DNA of 64,000 nucleotides from Flavobacterium sp. 1355 (GCF_017833415.1 NZ_JAFICC010000018.1:46246-110245), one strand, 5' to 3'. Counted from the stretch's first letter, positions 1 to 9,011 are shown. Made by a program: numbers and translations. Notes: generated from the sequence alone by a model not told the origin.

Positions 1-158
1 AACTGATTTCTCATATCTGCCTTACTCGAAATTCCATCATCATCTATAGCAGTCTGCCCAGATACATATAGTGTTCCCTTTACGTTAGTAACTTCTACTG
101 CCTGAACATAACTTCTTGCATCTTGCCAATTCCACGGGTTTATTACTCGTTTTTCCAT
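1..158 (-). CDS. RidA/YjgF-family protein, N-terminal part (runs off the window)
   Basis: The reverse strand opens with ATG at 158 and reads 52 codons without a stop to the window edge. The protein begins MEKRVINPWNWQD and continues with VKGTLYVSGQTAIDDDG. The piece 'G.LYVSGQTA.D..G' is the characteristic N-terminal strand of RidA/YjgF/UK114 proteins, which hydrolyse reactive enamine/imine intermediates such as 2-aminoacrylate in the cytosol. The catalytic arginine lies in the missing C-terminal part, so true RidA activity cannot be judged. It lies 70 bp downstream of the Crp/Fnr gene on the same strand and could be cotranscribed with it. Confidence 0.75.
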   Translation of the reverse strand, partial: MEKRVINPWNWQDARSYVQAVEVTNVKGTLYVSGQTAIDDDGISSKADMRNQ

Positions 159-228
159 CTTTATATATTTAAAATTAATAGATGCAAAAATCAGCAGACT
201 TGCCTTTAGAACGGTGTGATAAATATCA

Positions 229-813
229 CTATTTTGAAAAATTTGTAAAAAAACGACTAAGTGTCTCACGAGAAACACCCAAATAAGAAGCCAAAGAGCT
301 TTTGGGAACCCGCTGTAATAACGAAGGATTTTTAAGCAGTAACTCTTCGTATCGATCCCGTGCGTTTGATGTTAAAAATGATAATATCCTTGTTTGCGAA
401 CCAATATGTCCGGCTATAGATTTTCGAAGAAAAAATTGCTCCATTTTACGTAAATCCGAACAAAGTTTTTCGAAGTTTTTCAGCGAAAGGCCATAAGCAA
501 TTGTATCTTCAATACATTCCAGAGTTAGCAATGCTTTAGTTTGTGTATAGAAAGCCTGAAAATCGGTTTCCCACCAATCTTCCATTGCAAATGAAACTAT
601 ATGTTTTTTAGTATTCTTATCTTCATAAACTAATTTAATAAGCCCTGATACTACAAAATAAACTTCTTTTACATCATTTCCTTCTTCGATAATTAATTCT
701 CCTTTTCTGAATGTTTTTAGCTCAAAATGAGATACTATAAAAGAAAATTCTTCATCTGTTAAAGAAATTACTTTCTCAATATGTGTCCTTAAAAATTTTT
801 CAGGATTAGTCAT
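229..813 (-). CDS. Crp/Fnr-family transcriptional regulator
   Basis: A 194-residue protein with a cyclic-nucleotide-binding-like beta-roll at about residues 20-115 (FRKGELIIEEGNDVKEVYFV, then VSGLIKLVYED) and a C-terminal winged helix at about 150-190 with the recognition segment SLASYLGVSRETLSRF. I see no cysteine cluster of the FNR iron-sulfur type, so it is more like the small Bacteroidetes Crp regulators of unknown ligand. The next gene downstream is the RidA-like one, a plausible target. It resembles the second Crp/Fnr protein of this window (45382-45942) in length and layout. Confidence 0.88.
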   Translation of the reverse strand: MTNPEKFLRTHIEKVISLTDEEFSFIVSHFELKTFRKGELIIEEGNDVKEVYFVVSGLIKLVYEDKNTKKHIVSFAMEDWWETDFQAFYTQTKALLTLECIEDTIAYGLSLKNFEKLCSDLRKMEQFFLRKSIAGHIGSQTRILSFLTSNARDRYEELLLKNPSLLQRVPKSSLASYLGVSRETLSRFFTNFSK

Positions 814-888
814 AAATGGTTTTAGCGGTAAATTTAAACATTAACATGATTTATAAAATCGAAACGACATGTTATCGAAAAATAAATT

Positions 889-936
889 TAAAAAAAATCC
901 AAATCCAACATTAAAATTTGGATTTGGATTTTTTTT
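889..936 (-). terminator. Intrinsic terminator of the DUF1080 gene
   Basis: A perfect 13-bp inverted repeat (896-908 with 918-930, arms AATCCAAATCCAA and its complement) with a 9-nt loop. It is followed on the minus strand by a T run, 20 bp past the stop of the DUF1080 gene. The A-rich opposite flank would also let it work on the plus strand. Confidence 0.8.
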
Positions 937-955
937 AATTAAAGATTTATATCGC

Positions 956-1639
956 TTATTTTATTTCTTTTATCATAATGTTACGATACCATACATTGTC
1001 TCCATGATCCTGCAAGGCTATTTTCCCTTTTTTGAATGTGCCAAATCCAGGCCAGTTTGCAAATTTACTTCCTGCAATCAGCTTTTTAAAATTATCGTCC
1101 CACAATACCGTTTCGACTACAGTAACTCCATTTAGAATAAGCGTCAATTTTCCTTTTTTGCTTATAACTTCGGCAGCATTCCATTCTCCAACTTTTTTTA
1201 CAGGTTCAGATTTACTTTGTATTAAATCGTATAAATCTCCTGCACGGTGCTTTGTGATTTTTCCGTCGGGATGTCCGTCATTGTCCAAAACCTGCATTTC
1301 AAGACCTGTCTCGTATGTATTTTTATATTTTTCAGGATCTTCATTGACATAAAAAATTATACCACTGTTAGAATTTGGAGCTATTTTCCATTCTAGTTTT
1401 AAATGAAAATTTTCAAATTCAGCGTCTGTTACTAAATCTCCGCCCTGACCATTTTTTGCCGCTTCAGGATCAAAATGCAATACTCCGTCTTCTGCTTTCC
1501 ATCCCGGCCCTACTGAATTTTTTCCATAAGAATGCCAGCCTTTTGTAGTTTTCCCATCAAAAAGAGATTTAAAACCTTTCTGTGCATGAATTGTTTGTAC
1601 AAAAGACAAAATCAATACTGTAATTATAATTTTTTTCAT
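956..1639 (-). CDS. Secreted DUF1080 (3-keto-disaccharide hydrolase-like) protein
   Basis: 227 residues. A signal peptide at 1-19 ends in an Ala-Gln site (TIHAQ). The rest is one concanavalin-like DUF1080 domain: GFKSLFDGKTTKGWHSYG at the start, DLVTDAEFENFHLKLEWKI in the core, NSGIIFYV and YETGLEMQVLDN in the middle. Family members are periplasmic or surface proteins of Bacteroidetes and Planctomycetes, some shown to cleave 3-keto-glycosides. The sequence supports the fold and export, but the substrate is not visible. It ends before a strong terminator and probably forms its own transcript. Confidence 0.85.
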   Translation of the reverse strand: MKKIIITVLILSFVQTIHAQKGFKSLFDGKTTKGWHSYGKNSVGPGWKAEDGVLHFDPEAAKNGQGGDLVTDAEFENFHLKLEWKIAPNSNSGIIFYVNEDPEKYKNTYETGLEMQVLDNDGHPDGKITKHRAGDLYDLIQSKSEPVKKVGEWNAAEVISKKGKLTLILNGVTVVETVLWDDNFKKLIAGSKFANWPGFGTFKKGKIALQDHGDNVWYRNIMIKEIK

Positions 1640-2084
1640 TTTGTTTAATTTTTATTATGTGTTTAACTCGTTGTAGAATACATGTAATTTAATGCTAAAC
1701 ATAGCAGAATTTAAATGTATATAATCTGGTTTAAACCACATCAATTATTATCAAAAAAAGATACTCTTAATTTCTGTTATAATTTTATTTTTGAAGTAAT
1801 TTTTACGATATCTCATAAAACGCTGTTATTTCTATCCTAAGATTACACAATTGTAAGTTTTCTTACATAAGAGCTGATAATAAGTTAAAAAAATATCAGA
1901 TTAAACTTTTGCTTTGCATTATAATTGCTTAATTTCGCGCCCGATTATAATGTTGATATTAAATAAGTTTTCAAACAAAAAAAGAGGTTTCCTTATTTTA
2001 TATAGCAATGATCTTCTCATCATAATTTTCATAAACACTACATATAAATACCACGTTCTTATATTATAACCATAATTTAATCCA
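1640..2084. other. Intergenic region without a gene
   Basis: 445 bp of very AT-rich sequence between two divergently oriented genes (DUF1080 on minus, the exported Ppx-like gene on plus). It must hold both promoters, but I cannot point to a clean TAnnTTTG box. The minus-strand open frame at 1919-2149 overlaps the start of the plus gene, is rich in Ile, Asn, Lys and Tyr, and looks like chance. Confidence 0.5.
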
Positions 2085-3179
2085 ATGCTAAAAAGAAACA
2101 AATTCCATATTTTAATTTTACTTTTTTTAAATTTATTTTTTTCAATCAATTCATTTTCGCAGAAAAATCTTTATGCAGGAATTGAAGTCGGGCGCAGAGC
2201 AATAAAAGTTTCTGTTATCGAGGTAAACAATATCAGAAAAGCAGATTATAAGATTATCTCCTTTACAACTGACAGGCTTAATTTTGCCGAACATATTGCT
2301 AATACAGGCGAAATTCCTCAGGAAGATATGAATAAAATCAGCGTTACGGTTGTGGATCAGCTAAAGAAAATAAGAGAAGAACATAAGATTCCGGAAGAAC
2401 ACATCTTTATTGTAGCAGCTCCGGTTTTTGCATCTGCCCGCAATATTGATGTTTTAACAAAAAAAATCACAAGCCTGACCAACAAAAATTTTGATGTCAT
2501 GAATGTTGAGGAAGAGGCAAAAATATTGGTAAAAGGTGCTATGCCTCCAGTAGATTATCCCAACGCTTTATTACTTGATATTGGTGCTCAGACTACAAAG
2601 GGCGGATATATAGATGAACTTGAAGATAATAAATTAGCGTTTATTCCTTTGGAACTGGATTTTGGTACCATGACACTTACTGATGCAGTAAAGAAAACGG
2701 TTGCAAATCCAAATCAGGTTAATGACCTTTCGACTTATCAGGAGAAATCTTTTGATTTTAATCCGATTCTGCGAAAAAAGGTAAAAGAAATGCTGGACAC
2801 AAATCCTCTTTTATTAAAGAAAGATAAAATTTATTTATCCGGAGGAGCTGTATGGGCTTTTGCAACTTTGTACTATAACGAAAATGTAAAAGAGCATTAT
2901 ATTACGCTAAGCATGGAAGATGTTCTCAATTATGATGCAATCCTGAAAAACAATTTCAGCAAGTTTAATACCCTTGCTCAAACCAATAAAGAAGCTGCCA
3001 GAGTTTTGAGTACGTATGACCAAAAATACCTTATTTCGGCAAATAACATATTAGTAAGTTTATTAGAAGGTATTCCAAACCTGGAAACAAAGAAAGTTTA
3101 CTTTGTAAAAGAAGGTCAGGTTACATGGTTAATCTCATATATTGCAGATCGTTCTAAAAAAGTGAATACTAATTTCTAA
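2085..3179 (+). CDS. Exported Ppx/GppA-fold (ASKHA) protein
   Basis: 364 residues. Residues 1-26 form a signal peptide (hydrophobic ILILLFLNLFFSI, then NSFSQK), so the product is exported. The mature protein has the ASKHA layout of exopolyphosphatases: a phosphate-1 strand LYAGIEVGRRAIKVSVIEV, a VEEEAKIL segment where Ppx carries its catalytic Glu, the phosphate-2 loop LLLDIGAQTTKGGYID, and a late IYLSGGAVWA. The first loop is degenerate compared with the cytosolic Ppx of this window (AAIDIGSNAMRLL). Polyphosphatase-like fold is well supported; activity is uncertain. It stands alone, followed by a bidirectional terminator. Confidence 0.7.
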   Translation: MLKRNKFHILILLFLNLFFSINSFSQKNLYAGIEVGRRAIKVSVIEVNNIRKADYKIISFTTDRLNFAEHIANTGEIPQEDMNKISVTVVDQLKKIREEHKIPEEHIFIVAAPVFASARNIDVLTKKITSLTNKNFDVMNVEEEAKILVKGAMPPVDYPNALLLDIGAQTTKGGYIDELEDNKLAFIPLELDFGTMTLTDAVKKTVANPNQVNDLSTYQEKSFDFNPILRKKVKEMLDTNPLLLKKDKIYLSGGAVWAFATLYYNENVKEHYITLSMEDVLNYDAILKNNFSKFNTLAQTNKEAARVLSTYDQKYLISANNILVSLLEGIPNLETKKVYFVKEGQVTWLISYIADRSKKVNTNF

Positions 3180-3202
3180 AAATCAACTTTAGAAATAAAC
3201 AA

Positions 3203-3250
3203 TAAAAAAAATCCAAATTCCAATTTTAAGCTGGAATTTGGATTTTTTAT
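3203..3250. terminator. Bidirectional terminator between convergent genes
   Basis: A 14-bp perfect stem (3209-3222 with 3232-3245) flanked by A and T runs, placed between the convergent Ppx-like gene and the SIMPL gene, so it can stop transcription from both sides. Its AAATCCAAATTCC arm resembles the terminator near 900, suggesting a recurrent terminator sequence. Confidence 0.85.
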
Positions 3251-3270
3251 TATTGGGCTTTTCTGTTTTT

Positions 3271-3963
3271 TTAGTCTAAAACAAAACTTACACTAACATT
3301 TGCAGTAATTTCTATTTCTCCAATTGCCAAAGTTTCGTTTGATGCTCCCATGGCATCTGCAGATTCTTTCATTCTCATTGCAGCATACATTGGCTGTGGG
3401 TGATAGACTTGAGAATTATCAGCGATCGTAAATGCTTTTCCTACTTTTTGTCCTAAAACAGACACATATTCATCTGCTTTTGTTTTAGCATCTTTTATTG
3501 CGAGTTTACGGGCTTCAGATTGGTATTGTGCCAGTTTAGATGATTCAAAAGAAACTTTGTCAATTCGGTTGATACCTTGTTGTACAAGACCTTCCATTAA
3601 CTCGTCATATTTAGTCAGATCTTTTACAATGATTTCTACAGTTTGTGTGGCGTTGTAACTTGTTTTCTTTTTCTCATAATCGTATTGCGGATTTAGAGCT
3701 ACTTGTTTAGTTTTAAAATCTGCAGTTGGAATATTCATTTTTTTGATGAATTTTAAAACAGCATCCATTTTTTCGTCATTCTGTTTTTTAACCTCTTTAG
3801 CATTATTCCCTTTTGTTTCAACCGAGGCCGAAATACAAACCTGATCAGGGGCTACTTTTACTTTTCCTTCACCATTTACATTGATTAAAGGAATTTGTTT
3901 GATTTCCTGGCCGTAAGACATAGTCATAAATATGATTGTTAAAAATAATACTAGTTTTTTCAT
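3271..3963 (-). CDS. SIMPL (DUF541) domain periplasmic protein
   Basis: 230 residues with a signal peptide (1-18, ending MTMSYGQ) and a single SIMPL/DUF541 domain. Diagnostic stretches are INVNGEGKVKVAPDQ near the start, ALNPQYDYEKKKTSYNATQTVEI in the middle, and a C-terminal EIEITANVSVSF strand. The family (for example E. coli YggE and Brucella BP26) forms periplasmic oligomeric rings and is linked to oxidative stress; the biochemical role is unknown. It shares direction with the upstream rhomboid gene (51-bp gap), so the two may be cotranscribed. Confidence 0.9.
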   Translation of the reverse strand: MKKLVLFLTIIFMTMSYGQEIKQIPLINVNGEGKVKVAPDQVCISASVETKGNNAKEVKKQNDEKMDAVLKFIKKMNIPTADFKTKQVALNPQYDYEKKKTSYNATQTVEIIVKDLTKYDELMEGLVQQGINRIDKVSFESSKLAQYQSEARKLAIKDAKTKADEYVSVLGQKVGKAFTIADNSQVYHPQPMYAAMRMKESADAMGASNETLAIGEIEITANVSVSFVLD

Positions 3964-4014
3964 TTTTGTTATATTTAATAGTTCGTTAATTACATTTCAA
4001 AAGTTGTGCCATCA

Positions 4015-4653
4015 TTAGATTTTCCCCAATTTTGCCATTGCAAAAAGAATTAAAATCGGTATTAATAATAGTATGACAACAAAAGTATGATCATAAAATA
4101 ATGAAGGATCTTTTACCAAAGTAATTACATACCCTCCTATAGCACCTCCAAAGTGTGCTGTGTGGCCAATATTGTCGTTTTTGGCTTTCATTCCGTAAAT
4201 CGAATACAGCAAATATAAAATTCCGAAAATATAACCGGGAAGCCAAATAAGAAAATATAATCCAATTTCTCTATCCGGATTAAGCAATATGGCTGAATAT
4301 AAAACACCGGTAACTGCTCCTGAAGCTCCTACGGCTCGATAGTTATAATCGTCTTTATGAAAAACCATAGTAAGAAGGCTTCCAAAAATCAGACTGCCAA
4401 AATAAACTAATACAAACGAAAAATTTCCCAAATTGGCAATAACATCCGGTGCAAAAAACCAAAGTGTCAGCATGTTAAAAGCTAAATGCATTAAATCAAC
4501 ATGCAGAAAACCAGAAGACAGCATTCTGATTTGCTCGCCCGAACGAATACTTCCTACATGAAATTCGAATTTCCTAAAAAAATTATAATCATTAAACCCC
4601 TGGTAACTTATAAGAATATTGGCTACTATTATCCCAATTAAAATAAAATTCAT
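4015..4653 (-). CDS. Rhomboid-family intramembrane serine protease
   Basis: 212 residues with about six hydrophobic segments. The catalytic serine is in GASG (Ser111). The catalytic histidine is in the late HTAHFGGAIGG motif (His167, with His164 also present). The N-terminal HxxxxHxxxNM signature, HVDLMHLAFNM at residues 51-61, is intact. An active inner-membrane rhomboid protease is therefore expected. The substrate is not indicated. It has the compact six-TM form without an extra cytoplasmic domain. Confidence 0.93.
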   Translation of the reverse strand: MNFILIGIIVANILISYQGFNDYNFFRKFEFHVGSIRSGEQIRMLSSGFLHVDLMHLAFNMLTLWFFAPDVIANLGNFSFVLVYFGSLIFGSLLTMVFHKDDYNYRAVGASGAVTGVLYSAILLNPDREIGLYFLIWLPGYIFGILYLLYSIYGMKAKNDNIGHTAHFGGAIGGYVITLVKDPSLFYDHTFVVILLLIPILILFAMAKLGKI

Positions 4654-4742
4654 AAAAAATAATTAATGTGAATAGCAAATATAATCATTATCGTACATAA
4701 GACTGTAAGAAACCAAATTATCGGTGTTATTCATTTTTGCTT

Positions 4743-4750
4743 TATATTTG
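4743..4750 (+). promoter_or_regulatory. -7 promoter box of the acyltransferase gene
   Basis: TATATTTG matches the Bacteroidetes -7 consensus TAnnTTTG and lies 15 bp before the ATG at 4766. I see no well-spaced -33 TTTG. Confidence 0.5.
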
Positions 4751-4765
4751 CAAAAAAATATTTAG

Positions 4766-5641
4766 ATGCAATTTATTGTTTATATACTAGCCTACCCTTT
4801 ACTCTGGCTTATTTCTATACTTCCTTTTAGAATATTTTACTGGTTTTCTGATTGTGTTTATTTTCTTGTATATCATATCATTGGCTATCGAAGAAAAGTA
4901 GTTCGTGAGAACCTGGCACTTGCTTTGCCGCACTTAAATAATGCTGAACGAAAAATTATTGAGAGAAAATTCTACAAACATATGTGTGATATGTTTTTGG
5001 AAATGATTAAAACAATGAGCATTTCTTCTGAAGAAATGGAAAAAAGATTTCAGGTAACCAATCTTGATTTAGTACTCGATTATGCTAAAAAAGGAAAAAG
5101 TGTAATTCTTGTAGCTTCGCATTATGCAAGTTATGAATGGCTTATGACAATTAACCCAAAAATTGGTTTTCAGGGAGTTGCTGTTTACAAAAAACTTGCT
5201 AATCCTTATTTTGATAAATTGATCCGAAAAATTCGATCCAAATACAAAACCGAGCTTATCGAAACCAAACAAGCAATTCCGACAATGGCTCAAAACCAGC
5301 GTGACGGGATTTTAAGCATGTATGGTCTGGCAAGTGACCAGTCTCCCAAACTGGACAGAATTTTTCATTCAATGGAATTTATGGGTGTCGAAGCTCCTGT
5401 ACATACCGGTGCTGAAATGCTGGCCAAAAAATATGACCTAAGTGTGATATTTGTGAATGTAAAGAAACTATCGAGAGGCCATTACGAAGCAACTTTTATG
5501 CCTATAGCTGATAATCCTAATGAATACCCAAACTTTGATATTACAGAAAAATACCTAAAAGAGGTCGAAAAACAAATTCTTGCTGCACCTGAGTATTACC
5601 TATGGACTCACAAAAGATGGAAACACAGAATTGAAAAATAA
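4766..5641 (+). CDS. LpxL/HtrB-type lipid A acyltransferase
   Basis: 291 residues. An N-terminal hydrophobic anchor (IVYILAYPLLWLISILPF) is followed by the acyltransferase core with the HX4E catalytic motif SHYASYEW (His119, Glu124). Further family marks are KVVRENLALALP near residue 45 and a C-terminal YYLWTHKRWKHR. Such enzymes add a secondary acyl chain to Kdo-lipid A at the inner membrane. The length is usual for the family in Bacteroidetes. The kdsB gene for Kdo activation is elsewhere in the window (26266-27000). Confidence 0.9.
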   Translation: MQFIVYILAYPLLWLISILPFRIFYWFSDCVYFLVYHIIGYRRKVVRENLALALPHLNNAERKIIERKFYKHMCDMFLEMIKTMSISSEEMEKRFQVTNLDLVLDYAKKGKSVILVASHYASYEWLMTINPKIGFQGVAVYKKLANPYFDKLIRKIRSKYKTELIETKQAIPTMAQNQRDGILSMYGLASDQSPKLDRIFHSMEFMGVEAPVHTGAEMLAKKYDLSVIFVNVKKLSRGHYEATFMPIADNPNEYPNFDITEKYLKEVEKQILAAPEYYLWTHKRWKHRIEK

Positions 5642-5649
5642 TTAAATTA

Positions 5650-5685
5650 AAAATCCAGAAGCAAAAGCGCTCTGGATTTTTTTTT
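5650..5685 (+). terminator. Intrinsic terminator after the acyltransferase gene
   Basis: A 10-bp stem (AAAATCCAGA with TCTGGATTTT) closed by an 11-nt loop and followed by a T run, 9 bp past the stop codon. Confidence 0.85.
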
Positions 5686-5754
5686 AGAAAGAAATAGAAA
5701 CATTCTGTACTGCCCAGAATAAATTTGATGTGTTTTTGTAATACTATTTTTTCT

Positions 5755-5783
5755 TTTGATAAAAAAGAAACTATATATATTTG
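5755..5783 (+). promoter_or_regulatory. Complete Bacteroidetes promoter of the GH128 gene
   Basis: TTTG at 5755-5758, a 17-bp spacer, then TATATTTG at 5776-5783. Both boxes and the spacing fit the TTTG-N17-23-TAnnTTTG pattern known for Flavobacterium. The ATG follows 32 bp later at 5816. Confidence 0.75.
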
Positions 5784-5815
5784 GTTAGTTTTTTAACAAC
5801 CCCAAAATCACAACC

Positions 5816-7300
5816 ATGATCAAAAAATTAATCTCTATTTGTTTACTATTATTTCTGAGTGGTGCTGTTTCTGCTCAGAGTCCAAAACGTGGAATCGCAT
5901 ACGGATATCACTCAAAGGCAGATTTACTGGCACTTAAGCCAGGAGTTTCCTGGTGGTACAATTGGTCACCGGAACCAGATACACAGATTAATGCAGATTA
6001 TCAATCTATAGGGGTTGAATTTGTGCCAATGGTCTGGGGAAAAATAAGCGATGCCGATGTTCAGGCCTTTATCAATAAAATAAAACCGGATGCAAAATAT
6101 TTATTAGCGTTTAATGAACCAAACTTTACTGATGGAGCAAGACTTACTCCTCAAGAAGCCGTGAACGAATGGGTAAATGTTGAAAAAATTGCTGCTGCTA
6201 AAAACTTAGAAATCGTAAGTGCTTCCCCTGCTTATAATGGGCCTGATAATTACGGAGGTTACAGTGATCCTATTGCCTGGCACGATCAGTTTTTTGCTTT
6301 ATGCCCGAATTGCAAGGTGGACTATATTGCTTTTCATACTTATGATAATACTGCCGGCTCTGTTGTTGGTGTGACCGGACTCCTTAAAAAATATAATCGG
6401 CCTGTGTGGGTAACCGAATTTGCGAACAGGGTAATCCAGACATCGGATCAGAAAATAGCTTTTATGAAAGATATTCTGACCAGTTTTGAAAATGATCCTG
6501 ACATTTACAGATACTCGTGGTATACAGGCAGAGTACCTGCAAACTGGACCGATATGCTCGAAGGCCAATTGCTAAGTGCAACAAGCGGAGTTTTAAAACC
6601 AATTGGTACAGAATATATTAATGTTCCTTATACAACAAAAAAAATAAATGTTCCCGGAAGAGTTCCTGCAAACAAACATTACCGCAGAAAAGGTACAAGC
6701 CTGCAAAACACGACAGATGCCAATACAGTACAAAATGTAAGTGCTATAAATGTTGGCGACTGGAATGAATTTATGGTTAATATCGCTGATGCCGGAACTT
6801 ATAAACTGACTTTTAGGGTTGCCGCTCTCACTAATCCCGGTAAATTTGATATTCTGGTAAATGATGCTGTTGTAAAAACAGATGAAACTTTTGCTGTTAC
6901 GGGAGGTTTGCAGACGTATATAGACAAAATTGTAGACGGAATTGTTTTGCCAAAAGGTGAAGTGTACTTAAAGATTAAATTTAAATCTGATGGTATGAGC
7001 TTTAATTATATCGATATTACAACATCTAATTTAGGGATTAATGATCCTGTAGCAGAAAAGGATTCTTTTACAGTTTATCCAAATCCTATTAAATATCAAT
7101 CTACCCTACATATCAAATCTGCTGTTACAGAACCTTTAAGTTTGACAATTGTAGATATGAAAGGTGCTGTTTCTTACTCATCAGATTCATATTTTACAAA
7201 TGAAGATATTAAGATTGGTGAAAAACTTTCGAGTGGTGTTTATATTGTAAATGCACAATATGGTACGATCAAAAAATCAATAAAAATTGTCAAGAACTAA
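5816..7300 (+). CDS. Secreted GH128-like glycoside hydrolase with T9SS sorting tail
   Basis: 494 residues. A signal peptide at 1-20 (GAVSAQ) precedes a GH128/Asl1-like TIM barrel at about 25-265. FNEP carries the likely acid/base Glu101 and VWVTEFAN the likely nucleophile Glu201; VSWWYNWSPEPD is the typical first-strand signature. A galactose-binding-like beta-sandwich (about 275-400, with DAGTYKLTFRVAA) follows. The last 80 residues (FTVYPNPIKYQSTLHI to SGVYIVNAQYGTIKKSIKIVKN) are a type A sorting domain of the type IX secretion system. GH128 enzymes cleave beta-1,3-glucans, so a secreted laminarinase-type role is inferred. Confidence 0.88.
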   Translation: MIKKLISICLLLFLSGAVSAQSPKRGIAYGYHSKADLLALKPGVSWWYNWSPEPDTQINADYQSIGVEFVPMVWGKISDADVQAFINKIKPDAKYLLAFNEPNFTDGARLTPQEAVNEWVNVEKIAAAKNLEIVSASPAYNGPDNYGGYSDPIAWHDQFFALCPNCKVDYIAFHTYDNTAGSVVGVTGLLKKYNRPVWVTEFANRVIQTSDQKIAFMKDILTSFENDPDIYRYSWYTGRVPANWTDMLEGQLLSATSGVLKPIGTEYINVPYTTKKINVPGRVPANKHYRRKGTSLQNTTDANTVQNVSAINVGDWNEFMVNIADAGTYKLTFRVAALTNPGKFDILVNDAVVKTDETFAVTGGLQTYIDKIVDGIVLPKGEVYLKIKFKSDGMSFNYIDITTSNLGINDPVAEKDSFTVYPNPIKYQSTLHIKSAVTEPLSLTIVDMKGAVSYSSDSYFTNEDIKIGEKLSSGVYIVNAQYGTIKKSIKIVKN

Positions 7301-7320
7301 AACTTGCATTCATCTAAAAC

Positions 7321-7357
7321 AAAAAACTCTTTCGATTAACGAAAGAGTTTTTTTTCT
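7321..7357. terminator. Bidirectional terminator between GH128 and glmM-like genes
   Basis: A 14-bp stem (AAAAAACTCTTTCG with its complement, loop of 5) with A and T tails, sitting between convergent genes. Confidence 0.88.
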
Positions 7358-7372
7358 TTAATTATCAAGAAA

Positions 7373-8761
7373 TTAAATTCCTGCAATAGCTTTTATCTCA
7401 TCTATAATTCGAAATGCAAGTTTATCTGCTGTTTCCTGTGAAGGAGATTCGGTATAAATTCGAATAATCGGCTCTGTATTTGATTTTCTTAAATGAACCC
7501 ATTCTGTTGCAAAATCAATTTTAACACCATCAACTGTAGAAATATCTTCATTTTTATATTTCTCTGTCATTGCAACCAAAATTGCGTCAACATCAATTTG
7601 AGGAGTTAATTCGATTTTGTTTTTACTCATATAATATTCAGGATATGAAGCTCTCAATGCCGAAACAGACATCTTTTTGTTTGCCAAGTGTGTTAAAAAC
7701 AAGGCCACCCCTACCAAACTGTCACGTCCGTAATGTGATTCCGGATATATAATTCCTCCATTTCCTTCACCTCCGATGATGGCATTATTTTTTTTCATTA
7801 ATTCAACTACATTCACCTCTCCTACTGCACTTGCCTCGTAGCTTCCTTTATGCCCAACTGTTACGTCACGCAAAGCACGCGAAGACGACATGTTTGAAAC
7901 TGTATTTCCGGGAGTTTTGCTCAACACATAATCAGCACAAGCTACCAGAGTATATTCTTCACCAAACATTTCCCCGTCTTCGCTAATAAAAGCAAGACGA
8001 TCTACATCTGGATCAACAACAACTCCCAAATGTGCTTTTTCTTTTATAACCAATTCAGAAATATCAGTCAAATGTTCTTTTAAAGGTTCTGGGTTATGAG
8101 GAAAATGTCCGTTTGGCTCGCAATATAATTTTACAACCTCTACGCCCATTAGTTCTAATAATTTCGGAATAATAATTCCGCCTGATGAATTTACACCATC
8201 AACAACTACCTTAAATTTAGCGGCTTTTACAGCTTCAACATCAACCAGTGGTAAATTTAAAACCTCGTCGATATGGATATCCATATAAGCATCATTAACA
8301 GTTATTTCTCCAAGATTATCAACATCAGAGAAATCAAAAGCCTCAGCTTCTGCAATTTCAAGGATTTTAGCCCCTTCAGCACCACTTAAAAATTCTCCTT
8401 TTTCATTCAGTAATTTTAAAGCATTCCATTGTTTTGGATTATGAGAAGCCGTAAGTATAATTCCACCGTCTGCTTTTTCCAGCGGCACAGCAATTTCTAC
8501 AGTTGGTGTTGTAGAAAGCCCAAGATCGATTACATTTATTCCTAAACCAATCAATGTATTGACAACCAGGTTGTGAATCATCGGACCAGAGATTCTGGCA
8601 TCACGACCAATTACAACCGTTAATTTTTCTTTTGAAGTATTATTTTTAAGAAAGGTTCCGTAAGCCGATGCAAATTTTACGGCATCAACCGGTGTCAGAT
8701 TATCTCCAACCTTCCCCCCGATAGTTCCGCGTATTCCTGATATCGATTTTATTAAAGTCAT
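7373..8761 (-). CDS. glmM: Phosphoglucosamine mutase / phosphomannomutase
   Basis: 462 residues of the alpha-D-phosphohexomutase superfamily. The phosphoserine loop is TASHNPKQWNALK (Ser106), the metal loop DPDVDRLAF, the sugar-binding loop GGEGNGGI, and the phosphate-binding loop RKSNTEPIIRIYTES. All four sites are intact. The sequence is of the bacterial GlmM type (glucosamine-6-P to glucosamine-1-P for UDP-GlcNAc), which in Bacteroidetes is often the only mutase of this branch; a phosphomannomutase role cannot be excluded. It is a single gene ending at a shared terminator. Confidence 0.85.
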   Translation of the reverse strand: MTLIKSISGIRGTIGGKVGDNLTPVDAVKFASAYGTFLKNNTSKEKLTVVIGRDARISGPMIHNLVVNTLIGLGINVIDLGLSTTPTVEIAVPLEKADGGIILTASHNPKQWNALKLLNEKGEFLSGAEGAKILEIAEAEAFDFSDVDNLGEITVNDAYMDIHIDEVLNLPLVDVEAVKAAKFKVVVDGVNSSGGIIIPKLLELMGVEVVKLYCEPNGHFPHNPEPLKEHLTDISELVIKEKAHLGVVVDPDVDRLAFISEDGEMFGEEYTLVACADYVLSKTPGNTVSNMSSSRALRDVTVGHKGSYEASAVGEVNVVELMKKNNAIIGGEGNGGIIYPESHYGRDSLVGVALFLTHLANKKMSVSALRASYPEYYMSKNKIELTPQIDVDAILVAMTEKYKNEDISTVDGVKIDFATEWVHLRKSNTEPIIRIYTESPSQETADKLAFRIIDEIKAIAGI

Positions 8762-8803
8762 TTTTGTGAGTTATGGTTATGAATTACAAATATAGAAAAG
8801 TTA

Positions 8804-8999
8804 CTAAGGTTCTGAGATGATAAGCGGCTAAGATTTTTAAAAAAAGTTACTAAGATGCTCAAAGTCTGATTCTTAAAGTTTTTTAAAGAATTACTATATT
8901 TTAAATGAAACTAAGCCTATTACGAAGTATTTGCATAGAATCGATTTAAAAAAGTTTTTATACATTTACAAGAGAGAACTTAGTATCTCAGAACCTTAG
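8804..8999. repeat. Inverted repeat bracketing the glmM-acpH intergenic region
   Basis: CTAAGGTTCTGAGAT at 8804-8818 and its exact 15-bp complement at 8985-8999, about 165 bp apart. The arms belong to the CTTAG/CTAAG-type heptamer family seen also at 36868 and 52008. The left arm lies 43 bp upstream of glmM and the right arm 12 bp before the acpH start. The sequence between is AT-rich with no gene. Confidence 0.7.
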
Positions 9000-9011
9000 C
9001 AACTATAAAAA

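Noticed and set aside
869..1135. Plus-strand frame over the terminator and the DUF1080 gene end
   Set aside because: It translates the terminator stem (NPNPTLKFGFGFF) and is antisense to a well supported gene.
1919..2149. 76-residue minus-strand frame
   Set aside because: Overlaps the signal peptide of the exported Ppx-like gene and is made of Ile, Lys, Asn and Tyr as expected of AT-rich noise.
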